This document shows positions 20,712-30,885 of a DNA stretch of 62,500 nt, one piece after another. A program made the position numbers and the translations under genes. The stretch's first letter is position 1. Every line of letters begins with the position of its first letter. Below the pieces are notes generated by a model that saw only the letters and a program-made list of their open reading frames with translations, had not been told where the DNA came from and made no database searches. The stretch is from Nemertoderma westbladi (taxonomy: Eukaryota > Xenacoelomorpha > Nemertodermatida > Nemertodermatidae). The stretch is from positions 1 to 62,500 of the forward strand of contig JAUCBJ010003479.1 in the NCBI GenBank assembly GCA_032718475.1, given 5' to 3'.

Positions 20712-21436
20712 GGATAACAGCATCTAGCTGGACCTTCAACGCCGCCGACGCCCCTTGGTGGGGAGGAAGTTGGGAGAGATTAATTCGAAGTGTCAAAACC
20801 GCATTTCACTTTATAGTGCCATGCCGCGCGTATCTCACCGACGAACTTTTGCGGACGTTAATGGAGGAAATCGCTGCCTATCTCAACGAGAGACCGCTTA
20901 TGCCAGTCTCATCGAGTCCCGATTCCCTGGAAGCGCTAACACCCGCGCACTTCCTACTGAAGAAACCTGTAGCCATGCTCCCACGATCGGAGATTGCCGA
21001 CGGAGACGAATACTGCCGTCGAACTTGGCAGCTTATGCAGTTGCTATCCCGTCGTTTCGCTGACCATTTCGAGAAACATTATCTGCCCACGCTACAACTT
21101 CGAACTAAGTGGTTTGCGCAGCAAGAAAACGTCAGCGCCGGAGATATGGTGCTTATTGTAGATCCAGACCTCCCACGTAAACGGTGGCAGACAGGTCGTA
21201 TCATCGAGACCCACATCTCGGAGGATGGTTTAGTGCGCTCAGTAGAACTTGTCGTCATGCGGCGTAATTTCAAGAAGCCAGGCATAATCTTTGAGACGCA
21301 ACAACTCAATTGCCCAGTTGGTCGTTTATGTTTACTGGAAAGAGACAGAGAACTCTTTGGAAACTATGGAAGGCAAGACACTCTTCCCACGACCACCTCC
21401 CTAATTCCTCAAACATCTAGGGACTCCCTAACGTGA
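20696..21436 (+). CDS. pol segment 5: integrase catalytic Glu and DUF5641-like C-terminus
   Basis: A third frame. APWWGGSWERLIRSVK (near 20750) supplies the catalytic Glu, and LNERPLMPVSSSPDSLEALTP is the usual BEL/Pao integrase end. From about 21140 the GDMVLIVDPDLPRKRW motif and following strands match the DUF5641 domain that closes BEL/Pao pol proteins. The TGA at 21434 is the natural end. Confidence 0.85.
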   Translation, partial: GDDQLRITASSWTFNAADAPWWGGSWERLIRSVKTAFHFIVPCRAYLTDELLRTLMEEIAAYLNERPLMPVSSSPDSLEALTPAHFLLKKPVAMLPRSEIADGDEYCRRTWQLMQLLSRRFADHFEKHYLPTLQLRTKWFAQQENVSAGDMVLIVDPDLPRKRWQTGRIIETHISEDGLVRSVELVVMRRNFKKPGIIFETQQLNCPVGRLCLLERDRELFGNYGRQDTLPTTTSLIPQTSRDSLT

Positions 21437-23057
21437 TACGTCTGGAGTGGGTGTATGACTATATTGTTTTATCTAATTTATTATATTTTTATATGCGAAC
21501 TTTATTATGTACTTTATTATAATCGTTTTTATTCAATTTTATTTAGTAAAATGTTATTTAGTGATTATTTAGTAGATTAGTGCAATATATTAGTGTTTAT
21601 TACGTACGTAATTACTTAATATATATTTAGTGCGACGGCGAGAAAATAATTATTTTTCTCTTTCCTTACTGTCCGTATCATATTATAAATACGTGACTAC
21701 AGTAAGATGAAATGTCCGTACTTCTTAAAGTACAATAAAGCCACTACTATATTCAAGTATTATTGGTAGGCAGAGTATTAGGAATGCAAAGTTCAGATCC
21801 TCGTGTCTCGGCTAAACCAAGCTCTGGGTAGACCTTGGAAACGACTTGCCTCTTCACACTGACATTGCTTCGTGCGATATTGCTCTTCTACCTTATATTA
21901 AATAATACACATAGTAGCGTGATGTCCCTCTAACAGTAGCGTAAAACGCAAATAAATCTGTTAAACTTTTTGACCATCTGTAATTCTAGTCGATTAAGAT
22001 ATCGCGGCACCCACCGATATACTTGAAAGACAAATTCTAGAATCAGTGGTTAACGTCCCCAGACAAGTTCTGGAATAAATCGGTGCCCATCTTAAATATT
22101 AATTTAATATTTATTAAGATCTGTAAAATTCAGATCCGTTAACAATTCTAGTCGATTAAGATATCGTAGCACTTACCGATACTCTTAAAAGACAAATTTC
22201 ATAGAATTAAGGATCCTATGTCACCAGACCTGCTCTGGAATCAAATTGTGTCAATTTTAACATCAAATAATACAATTCACGGGAATAAATTTAAATTCAT
22301 ATTTTAAATGAATTTCATAAATTGTCATTTTGTACAATTTATAACATTCCCAAAATTCCATTAATTAATAGATCATGGGAGCGGAGATTCATCCTATTGA
22401 GTGTATTAGAGTGCGAGAATCTCCAACATATAGTCAATAGCCGATAAAATTAATAAAATCATGCATAAAGAGGATATTGACAATTAAAGAATTATTATTA
22501 AATAGCATCCCAGATCTGTATGCATGAGAATTAACCTAATTCTACCGCTAGCATTCCATAATGTCACCATAGCAACACCCACGCTAGAATTAGAAGCAAG
22601 TTAAAAGAACAATAGAAGGCTTATCCCATTGCATAGCATAGAATATAGCACACTGCTAGTATCCAAGGATACACAGTAATAACGTGACATTCTGGAAGGC
22701 ACTGACTAACGGACAAATGGCCTGTATGTGTGCAGTTGGTGACAGTTGTGTGGAATTTGTGCGTTTATAGGTGAATGTTACTGCTAAAGTATGTTTACAG
22801 TAGCTAGTCGCAATTGTAAAAGTAGCCCAACTCTCCTATAGAAAGAACCTAAGTGGATCCAAGCCTTTGGGACGGACAGTGGAGTAACTTGTGCCGGTTA
22901 TCGTTGTCGTGCTGTTGCTACATGTTGGCGTAAACACCGCGACGACGGTACATCGGCGCTGAGAATCCCACTGTCCGGGGGCAAAGAGAAGTAGGCAGCG
23001 ACGCCCGCTCGCCTAAATACAAACTTATTTGGATATTAATAAACTCAGATAGCAGAT
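21437..23057 (+). other. 1.6 kb spacer between pol and the third ORF
   Basis: No ORF. Very AT-rich to about 21650. A 163-bp direct repeat carries ATTCTAGTCGATTAAGATATCG at 21982 and 22145. More GC-rich sequence precedes the third ORF (22840-23000). A spacer this long suggests the third ORF is made from its own transcript, by splicing or an internal promoter, but I could not pick a convincing site. Confidence 0.6.
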
Positions 23058-26000
23058 ATGACGGAGTTGATAGAAGATGATCTTGGTATTAGGGAGCGAT
23101 ATACTCTACCTTTACAAGCATTTGTAGATAGCTTAATACGCGGTGAAGCCGATCCAACCATTACGGAGGACGATGGTCATTATATCGAACCGCCGATGTC
23201 CCAAGAGCAACTTGCGCGTGAATTGGACTATCGAAAATTCACCGCTCGCTATACGAATCGTAATGGTACGTATATGGACTTCTTAACTACCGGCCATCCT
23301 ATCGATTTGCATGATACGGACGATGTAGATACAGAGAGGGAAATGGTTCTATTTAAATATCATACCCAGCGGAGTCGTAACGATAAACCGAGAATAGATC
23401 ACGAAAATTCTATTCGTAATCGACTGGAAAGAGAAAACGTTGAAGAACCGGATAAACGCATCGACTTCAACGAATACCTAGAATTTTTGAGAGAAACCTA
23501 TCTCAACATCGCCAGTCAGCAGAACTTAGAGACTCGATATCCTCAAGGTATACATCACGACCCTGTGGTAGAACTCAAACGGCTCTATTTCACTATGATG
23601 TATCTTACCGCCGATCGTCCACTACCTGTTATCCCGGATAGTTTTGAACAAATGGAAGAATACTGCAAAACTGGAGAACGTTCACCCGCGTTTCCTCTAC
23701 AGGACGTACGTCTTTGGTATTATTGTGACGAATGCCCTAGACCCAACCAACAAACGGAAAGACACAAACATCCGCGGAGACGTTGCGCTAAACATAGTTT
23801 TACGCATTACACTTACGGGAGTTTCGAGCGAAACCTGTTCGACATACCACCCATGATCGCTCGTCTTAAACGATCACTGAATAAATCCATGATCAGAGTT
23901 CCGGAATACTCGGTCAGGCCTCCTCATTCCCTAGTGAGACCTCAAACTCTTGATCCTAACAGTATCACTGATCCTCCCGAACTATATTCCCTGTTCAAAG
24001 ACTTAGTGTTACCCGAACAATTAATCGGTGGTGCTCCGGTAGTAGGTTCGTTAGACATCCGCCCATCCTACTTAGCCGGATTGGGACGCGGGCAGCTAAT
24101 ATCGCCCTTTGATCCTTACAATCGTCCAGGATTAAACCCGATGCAACCCGCCACGGAAGTCGAGGAGAGCGTTATAAGAAACGCTTTAGACGCCATTCGA
24201 CAGAAAATCGGAAAGGGAACACAAGATTGTTTAGAGAAACGTAAATTACAACAACAAGTCCAATCGGTGAAGGAGTTAGCCTTGCCACAGTTCGATAGAG
24301 AAATCCAAAACCTCGAGGAAGACATCGAGCTTGGACGCACGTATTCTCTACAAGAATTTTTAGATGAACGCTTACAGAGACAAGCGGAAGAAAATCTAAT
24401 CGAAGAGAAACACACGAAACTGGAAGAAAGAGAAGAAGCCGCTTTAGCCCAACCTGAAGCTCAAATCCTCATGACAGACCTCTACTCTAAAACCGTTCGT
24501 CATCCCTCGATGATTCCACATTTCGGAGACAAGCTCTTCGCGACGATACAGCCTCAACCGGTTGATATCAGTACAGGATCGCAAAATCTTATCGCTGACG
24601 CCCCTATGTTACAGCGTCCGCCGATCGAGGCCGCTCGTGTTGACGGTATACTCGTTGAACCTCCGGACAATCGAGCGGATCTTGTCCGTCGTATGGTACA
24701 TGATGTCAACATACGCGCTAGACCTTTACAGAACTCGTTTTATGGGATTAAAGACCACCCTTATTACGTTAATCTGACTCAATATTATATGGTAAAACCA
24801 GAAGACCCGACGCATAATTTAAAGTTTCTACCACTAATAAATCCTCTAGACATTGTCGAACTCGAACAATTGCAGAAACATCTGGATCAGTTAGTAAAGG
24901 TAAACTCATTTAGAAAACCATATAACATTTCTCGAATCGAGAAAGATATAGAACCTCCTTATAATCTCGATGGATTTATTAAAACTCGATTAGTCCATTG
25001 GAATCTAGATGTATTATTTGAAGAAGAGAAAATACAAAGATATGGAAATGTGGAGACGTATACCACTCGGCATATGAAGTATAGTGATCTCCCTGACGCT
25101 AACCAATGCGCCACCTTGTGGCATCCAGTAGGGATGACCCTAGAGAACGCCACCAAGGAGTGGAATGAAACTCTTAATGTTATTGAGATGTATGGAGTTG
25201 TCACCTACGATAATGAAGGTAGCGTTCCGGTCGGAGAACTAGGAACTACGCGCATGATTCACATACGCGGATTAGCTGGTTCTACCCACGTGTTTACTCG
25301 AGCGTGTTCCGACGTGATTGATTATTCCTTTGAAACTCTCACCGAAACACAAAAGAATCTCCGACATGGACAATTCGAACTCGCGCAGCGTTACGTCATT
25401 GACACCGAACGCAAACCGGCCATGGGCATCGATGGATCGATGTTACCCCAGCCCGTACTCGAAATGTTGTTCAACGAAAGAATCCTTAAAATCGGCTCAG
25501 CTGTTTATGGAGATCTCCAAAACGACTTTCGGAATATGGAGGACATTCCATACCCTTTCGTTGATACTCAGCTGATTGCTCCCTGGGCAGAAGGTCGAGG
25601 TTTCTTCCGCACCATGTATGCTAATACGCCTAGCAACATTACCAAGGTGCAACGAACTTCCATCGGACATCTCGCCTTTCAGGAATACGGATGGAATTTC
25701 AAAGTCGGAAATCCCATTAACTATCAACAAGTATACGGAGACCATTATTCTCGATTATACTTTGATGGACCATTGACCGCACCTGGCGCCGTGTATAGCT
25801 TCATGAGTGTTCCACTCCGTCCCTCCTTAGCTATATACACGATCTTTGAAAACACCGCACTTGCCGGTTGGCTAGCCGATGTGTGCAGTCGTACTATACG
25901 CGCCCATCCATTAATACTTGGGACCAAACTCGCTAAGCTAGATGAACATAATAAATTCATCCGTTTCGAATGTTTCCGGCGATTTTTAACCCCGTTCCAC

Positions 26001-26531
26001 AACGTGGATAGCCAATTTAAAGACCGCGCTTTGACCAAGCTCAGCCTAAGAGACTCAGCTGCAGAGAAGTTGGATAGCGCTGGATTCGCCGTTTTCCAAG
26101 AGATTTGTATATCAAACTTACACTCCTCTGTTATACAAAGACCTCGAATCCCCACAGGTTATTCTGTCGTGGAAATTCAGACAATAGGTCCACCTGAAGA
26201 GACAGACGCGCCCACTTCAGCTATGCACTTGGAAGACGAACCAATATGTTTAGAATCTGAAGAGATTCAGCCTATCGCGCCCCAGACCAGCGACAATGAT
26301 TACATCATAGAATGGTATCAAGGTCCACAGTGTCTCACTGCGTACGATTATCGAGATGCCAACTATGTTTCTAGGCAACGTTGTCGGTTATGCGCATCGA
26401 GAGACCACGATACGCCCATGGACACAACGTCCGCTGTTCCTATTTCCAAGAACAACCGACTATGGAAATTTATTGCGCATATTGCAGACTCAATAACTTG
26501 CATATCTTTGCGGTTTGCCCCCAATTTATGA
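23058..26531 (+). CDS. Third ORF of the element, 1157 aa, unknown function
   Basis: ATG at 23058 with an uninterrupted frame of almost 3.5 kb, higher in GC than its flanks. It sits between integrase and the polypurine tract, where env lies in env-bearing elements, yet I see no signal peptide, membrane segment or furin-like site. Visible features are a Cys/His cluster near residues 220-247 (CDEC, later HKH, then C and H), a coiled-coil-rich segment around 390-470 and a long mixed region (about 500-1060) with no motif I know. Near 1105 the sequence enters a zinc-finger region (CRLCASRDH). The last 25 or so codons look out of frame: the fingers continue in the -1 frame from about 26440. Family unknown; a structural or nucleic-acid-binding accessory protein is possible. 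Confidence 0.75.
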   Translation: MTELIEDDLGIRERYTLPLQAFVDSLIRGEADPTITEDDGHYIEPPMSQEQLARELDYRKFTARYTNRNGTYMDFLTTGHPIDLHDTDDVDTEREMVLFKYHTQRSRNDKPRIDHENSIRNRLERENVEEPDKRIDFNEYLEFLRETYLNIASQQNLETRYPQGIHHDPVVELKRLYFTMMYLTADRPLPVIPDSFEQMEEYCKTGERSPAFPLQDVRLWYYCDECPRPNQQTERHKHPRRRCAKHSFTHYTYGSFERNLFDIPPMIARLKRSLNKSMIRVPEYSVRPPHSLVRPQTLDPNSITDPPELYSLFKDLVLPEQLIGGAPVVGSLDIRPSYLAGLGRGQLISPFDPYNRPGLNPMQPATEVEESVIRNALDAIRQKIGKGTQDCLEKRKLQQQVQSVKELALPQFDREIQNLEEDIELGRTYSLQEFLDERLQRQAEENLIEEKHTKLEEREEAALAQPEAQILMTDLYSKTVRHPSMIPHFGDKLFATIQPQPVDISTGSQNLIADAPMLQRPPIEAARVDGILVEPPDNRADLVRRMVHDVNIRARPLQNSFYGIKDHPYYVNLTQYYMVKPEDPTHNLKFLPLINPLDIVELEQLQKHLDQLVKVNSFRKPYNISRIEKDIEPPYNLDGFIKTRLVHWNLDVLFEEEKIQRYGNVETYTTRHMKYSDLPDANQCATLWHPVGMTLENATKEWNETLNVIEMYGVVTYDNEGSVPVGELGTTRMIHIRGLAGSTHVFTRACSDVIDYSFETLTETQKNLRHGQFELAQRYVIDTERKPAMGIDGSMLPQPVLEMLFNERILKIGSAVYGDLQNDFRNMEDIPYPFVDTQLIAPWAEGRGFFRTMYANTPSNITKVQRTSIGHLAFQEYGWNFKVGNPINYQQVYGDHYSRLYFDGPLTAPGAVYSFMSVPLRPSLAIYTIFENTALAGWLADVCSRTIRAHPLILGTKLAKLDEHNKFIRFECFRRFLTPFHNVDSQFKDRALTKLSLRDSAAEKLDSAGFAVFQEICISNLHSSVIQRPRIPTGYSVVEIQTIGPPEETDAPTSAMHLEDEPICLESEEIQPIAPQTSDNDYIIEWYQGPQCLTAYDYRDANYVSRQRCRLCASRDHDTPMDTTSAVPISKNNRLWKFIAHIADSITCISLRFAPNL

Positions 26532-26935
26532 CTCAATGTCACCATTGTCAACTAAAGGGACATGCCAGTTTCGATTGCCCCTTTAATCACGATTTGGAAA
26601 GCGTAGATGAAATGATCACACTACGTTACATCAGAGCTTGGGAAGCGAACGCTGATTTACATTGTGATTCGCGCCATCGCTATTATCCCGGACGCGCTTA
26701 CGAAGGAGTTTATGCGTTCCATCCTTATCTATTCGCTTCGGTTGAACAGAAATCACGCATATCAAGTTACGAGCTACTGAAGCGCGTTGGAGAATGTATT
26801 TCAACCAAATTCGTACGCAAATTTCTCAGGAGTGTTAATCCTAGCGACCTTCATTCCTATAACTTAATCAATTATATCCGTCAGGATCCGGACTATGGAG
26901 ACTTGTTTGTTAACTCACACCCCGAGTTACAGTAA
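26440..26935 (+). CDS. C-terminal zinc-finger part of the third ORF, shifted frame
   Basis: The -1 frame relative to 23058-26531. It carries C-x2-C-x5-H-x4-C (CAYCRLNNLHIFAVC) and a CCHC knuckle (CHHCQLKGHASFDC), then about 110 helical residues. The same two fingers, in the same order and spacing, occur in the minus-strand ORF at 4805-5983. The frame ends at TAA 26933-26935 and remains open beyond it. An ATG at 26450 could start an independent protein, but continuity with the upstream CxxC makes a frameshift more likely. Confidence 0.75.
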
Positions 26936-27310
26936 GTACATCGACGGCCTTACGAATACCGAGCCCGCGAACGCGAGTTGGAAAGGACCATTAAACCCCG
27001 GAGGTTTCTAACTGCTTATGGTCCACCCACGGCCCTCGTTCAGACCACTCGTAAAGGACCCGTAAGAGCGGCTGTCTTGAAACGAGCTCTCAAAGCCGTT
27101 AGACCCCTCTCCCCTGACGTTGATGTCAATCAACCCGGTACTTCGACTGGCGGATACACCGACCATAATCCTACACCCTCTGATGCAATCATATTGCACC
27201 CTTCACCCAGGAGTTATAGCCCTCCTTGTAAAGTGGCTCGCCCCAAAGAGAAAAAGACTCTGGCTAGCTTTAAGAAACTGCGTAAACGCCGTCCGCGCAA
27301 GAAAGACTAA
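26936..27310 (+). CDS. Basic tail of the third ORF after an in-frame stop
   Basis: Same frame as the zinc fingers, directly after TAA 26933-26935. It is Pro/Ser/Thr-rich, ending in a strongly basic stretch (KKLRKRRPRKKD) that could act in nuclear entry or RNA binding. The stop is probably a nonsense mutation; an original boundary is possible. Confidence 0.6.
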   Translation, partial: VHRRPYEYRARERELERTIKPRRFLTAYGPPTALVQTTRKGPVRAAVLKRALKAVRPLSPDVDVNQPGTSTGGYTDHNPTPSDAIILHPSPRSYSPPCKVARPKEKKTLASFKKLRKRRPRKKD

Positions 27311-27388
27311 CTGTTTAGAGTATTTACGTATATTAGAAACTGTGATTTTGTATATTTTATAGACTCAAATCCCATTTTCTGGGAGCGG
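27311..27388 (+). other. 3' untranslated stub and polypurine tract
   Basis: Short AT-rich spacer ending TTTTCTGGGAGCGG directly before the TG of the LTR at 27389. The purine run is the expected plus-strand primer. Confidence 0.7.
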
Positions 27389-28652
27389 TGTAAAAGCTTC
27401 TGTGGAATATAGCTGGCCCTTTTGCTTCGCAATCCAGTTTCCCCCCCAGGCGCTGGAATACTCTAAAAGGTTCTCTAACTGTATATATATTCCCCTCGCC
27501 CGCAAGGTACCGTTATAGGTGTTTTAACGGACATAAAAGTCCTTCTGCTATATACGTGTTTTGGCGGACATGGTAAGGCAAAAAACCTGCAATGTACCAA
27601 ATACCTTTACACAGCTTAGCCTTGATGATTCAGATTGCGACATCTAGCAGCTGGTTGCTGGCATGGAAACAGCCATTGGACGCAGGGTTCTTTGTTTGGC
27701 TTGAGCCAATCAGAGCGATTTTTTCTGTTGACGTGTAGATATTTGGTCGATCATGCTGGGAGTGTTCAGTCTTACTGTTTTTTTAGTGATACTTTGTGTT
27801 ATTGCTATCTGGGCCAGGAACACCGGCTAGAGTCAACTCGGTTTCATACTTTAGAAGAAACATTAGTAGGCTTAAATTATAGAGCGTATAACCGTTATCA
27901 TAACTTATCACATCACTTATCTAATCATATCAACTGATCGCAATTCAGTCTTACATTATCGGTTCAATATACATTATTATACTGCTATTTACTATTGTTT
28001 GGTTGAATATTATTTGGAGAACATTTATAAAGAACCCAAATTTCCCAATTTTCTTGATACACTACAGGTTAGAGAGACGGGTTATATATAGCGATTGCGA
28101 CTTATATTATTGTGTATGTAGTGAATTTAATGCTATTTGATAAGCACTACATTGGTCCGTTGCTGTTCTCTTTATATATGATAAAAAACATTGACGGTCG
28201 GCAAATTAGTGGGCAGTATTGTGTGTTACCGGTAGTGTGCATGATTGTGACTGATAACGAAGCATTTCCTAAAGAATGCGCCTTATACGTGAATCATAAG
28301 CCTTACTGTTGCGTGTAGTATAAGTCATATCTCTGTTTACCTAGATAGAGCGCCACGTCGTAAAGGAACTGTTAATATTTCCCGAAAGTGAATAATATTA
28401 GTCAGAAATTATTTATTAACGATCAATCGAATAATACAATACAGTAAGCTTCACTGCAATAATAATCTAAGCCCTCAGAATCCAGTCTCCCGGGTATATC
28501 CAGCGGGTGAATGGACGCGCACTAGGCTGGCTTCTGCTAATGTTGTGTTTATTGGTATTAAATATTTGTCATCTTCTAAAGTCTATTTATAAACCAAAAG
28601 ACATATAAATTTTGGCAGGTTAAACTGCTAAAGGTCTTCAAAAGCGTGTACA
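27389..28652 (+). repeat. Middle LTR, shared by the two halves
   Basis: Full-length LTR copy from TGTAAAAGC to GTACA. It acts as 3' LTR of the complete interior (purine tract before it) and 5' LTR of the truncated one (same leader after it). It has no target duplication of its own. At most of the positions where it differs from the first LTR it agrees with the third. Confidence 0.9.
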
Positions 28653-30885
28653 ATAACGGTTATTGACTTTATTGCAGTAAGCAATAAAGTTGAAAGTACC
28701 GGTCGACCGGTAAACCTGAACCGGTACTTCTGTAGGTCCGTAGGCCCAACTGCCAGAACCGGTACTGCTGTAGGTCCGTAGGTCCAACTGTCAGAACCGG
28801 TACTTCTGTAGGCCTGTAGGCCCAACTGTCCTAACCGGTACTTCCAGTATAAGTACATTAGTATTATTCGATTTTGATTACTGTATACTGGTAGGTCTTA
28901 GTATTTAATCAGGGACTGCAGCCCTGGTTTTTTATTGAGATTTTACTCATTTCTGTCGGTTTTATTTACATGTAAGTTAATATTGAGCTGAAGACGTGTA
29001 AGTCTGCTCAGATTGTTCAGATAATTGTAGGCCGGACTGTTGTTAGATTGTTGTTGAGTTTGGAGAGATTACGGCGTGTGTAGAGTTTGTCCGATAGAGT
29101 GCCAGTTAGTAAGTTGGGGCAGCCATAGCTGTAAGGTCAATCCCCTCTTAAAGAATAAGTCGTACTATCGTGTTAGAACGCATACTAACTAACAATTTTG
29201 GAATCTGCACATACTGTAGTTTATTTAGGCTTGACAGTATTCTGCCAGCGCTTTGGCCTGTGTTTGTTTGTGTGGTCTGTTCAGGTACCGTAATAGTTAT
29301 TACTCAGATATTTTGTAGGCTGGATTGTTGTCTAGCTATTATTAGGTCTGAAGAGATTGCTGCGTGTGTAGAGTTTGTCCGATAGAGTGCCAGTTAGTAA
29401 GTTGGGGCAGCCATAGCTGTAAGGTCAATCCCCTCTTAAAGAATAAGTCGTACTACCGTGTTAGAACGCATACTAACTAACCATTTTGGAATCTGCACAT
29501 ACAGTAGTTTATTTAGGCTTGGTGGTAGTCTGCCAGCGTTTGGTTTGTATTTTGTTTGAGTATTCTGTACGGGTAGCGTAATATTTATTATTCAGAGTTT
29601 ATGCGATTATTCGCAACATTTATGTCCCCAAGTTTATTCCGACAGTAATTGTGTTTGTTACACATACCGTTATAGTTAAATTAACCCCGGTACTACACGG
29701 GCTGCTTGGCGTAGGTAAAGACTGGTGATTTTGTGCACTGGTCACTCCAGCAGATGCCGTGGTTCTTTTAACTGTTCAAGTATATTTAACTACTGATTAT
29801 TTGTTGTACCAGTACTTGTACCTAATTTAGGGTTTAGTGTACAGTGCTTTCCGAAAGTAATTAGTGTGTAGGCAGTATATTTGTGTTGTAAAGTGGTTAA
29901 TAGGCACGTTGGATCTGGTAGTCCGCGGTAATTAACTTCCAGGTAGGAACACTCCGTGATACATAACGTAGTACCTATAGCGATACGGCTATAGGTCGTC
30001 AGGCGGTGGTATTTTCCTATCTGGACAGTGCAATATATTTACTACTACTTATTATTTTCAAATACCGTAGTACCCTGTCCGTTGTAATAACCAGAATTCT
30101 AACCCTTTGTTAGGCTGGTTTGTAGACTTCCTGTAAAATTACCCTAAAAATTTCGTACGTAATATTTTGTTGTGTTTAATTAGAGAATTAATCTCACCCG
30201 TATCGTAAGTAATTTGTAGTATTAAGTAACTTAGGAAAATTAGAATAATCTGTTTTAGTGTCAAATAAGTAGCACTCCACTGAGAGCGCACAGCTTCTGT
30301 GTAGTGACCCCAGAAATAATAACATTTATTTCAAATATTGACAAAACCCATTTTAAACGGGTATATAAATATTATAAATCAACTCAAACGATTTATAAAT
30401 AGTAGGCCTGCCATACAACAACTAGGTCTCAATATCAGTTGGACTACTGCTTAAATAACGGTAACAAAGTAAGTTAAAGTAACCAAGTAACCCTAAAATA
30501 TTCAGAAATTCAATTATTCTAAAATCATTGATATACCGGTATTTACCATAGGCTTATTATATTTATTTCTATAAATTTGAGCTAAAATCATACCGGTATT
30601 CTGTAATTAATTCTAGTTCATAATTATACTTATATATACTATAAGTGTAGGCTGTATACCGGTATTCACGATAGGCCTATTATATATTTATATATATTTG
30701 TGCTAAATTTATATACCGGTACTCTGTGACAAAACTAGTTTACAATACTTATATATATTATAAGTGTATACCGGTATTCTAATATACTGCAATAAATTAC
30801 TGGTACTAGGCCAACGGTCATACTGAATTACTAGACTTGCTTTAACTGTAACTATAGCAGTAAGCATTCAACTGTATAGCTAAAC
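28653..30885 (+). other. Second copy of the 5' leader
   Basis: Nearly base-for-base repeat of 11016-13248, including the post-LTR hairpin (28666-28690), the CCGGTAC units, the 288-bp direct repeat and the ATACCGGTATT words. No gene. Confidence 0.9.

Larger units (their letters stand above)
15756..21436 (+). pseudogene. pol: BEL/Pao pol, interrupted at several points
   Basis: Taken together, the segments below carry every pol domain in BEL/Pao order: zinc knuckle, aspartic protease, reverse transcriptase, RNase H, H2C2 zinc-binding domain, DDE integrase and a DUF5641-like tail. Breaks relative to one continuous frame: the gag/pol junction near 15790, a frameshift near 18905, a nonsense TGA at 19372-19374, a frameshift near 20275 and a frameshift near 20695. 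Catalytic motifs are intact in each piece, so the decay, or assembly error, is slight and recent. As it stands this copy could not make a complete polyprotein. Confidence 0.9.

Noticed and set aside
26466-26472. AAATTTA as a programmed -1 frameshift site in the third ORF
   Set aside because: The heptamer is not in the phase that the zero frame requires; a simple indel explains the change better.
23058-26531. Calling the third ORF an envelope gene
   Set aside because: Position fits, but no signal peptide, transmembrane anchor or cleavage site is visible.
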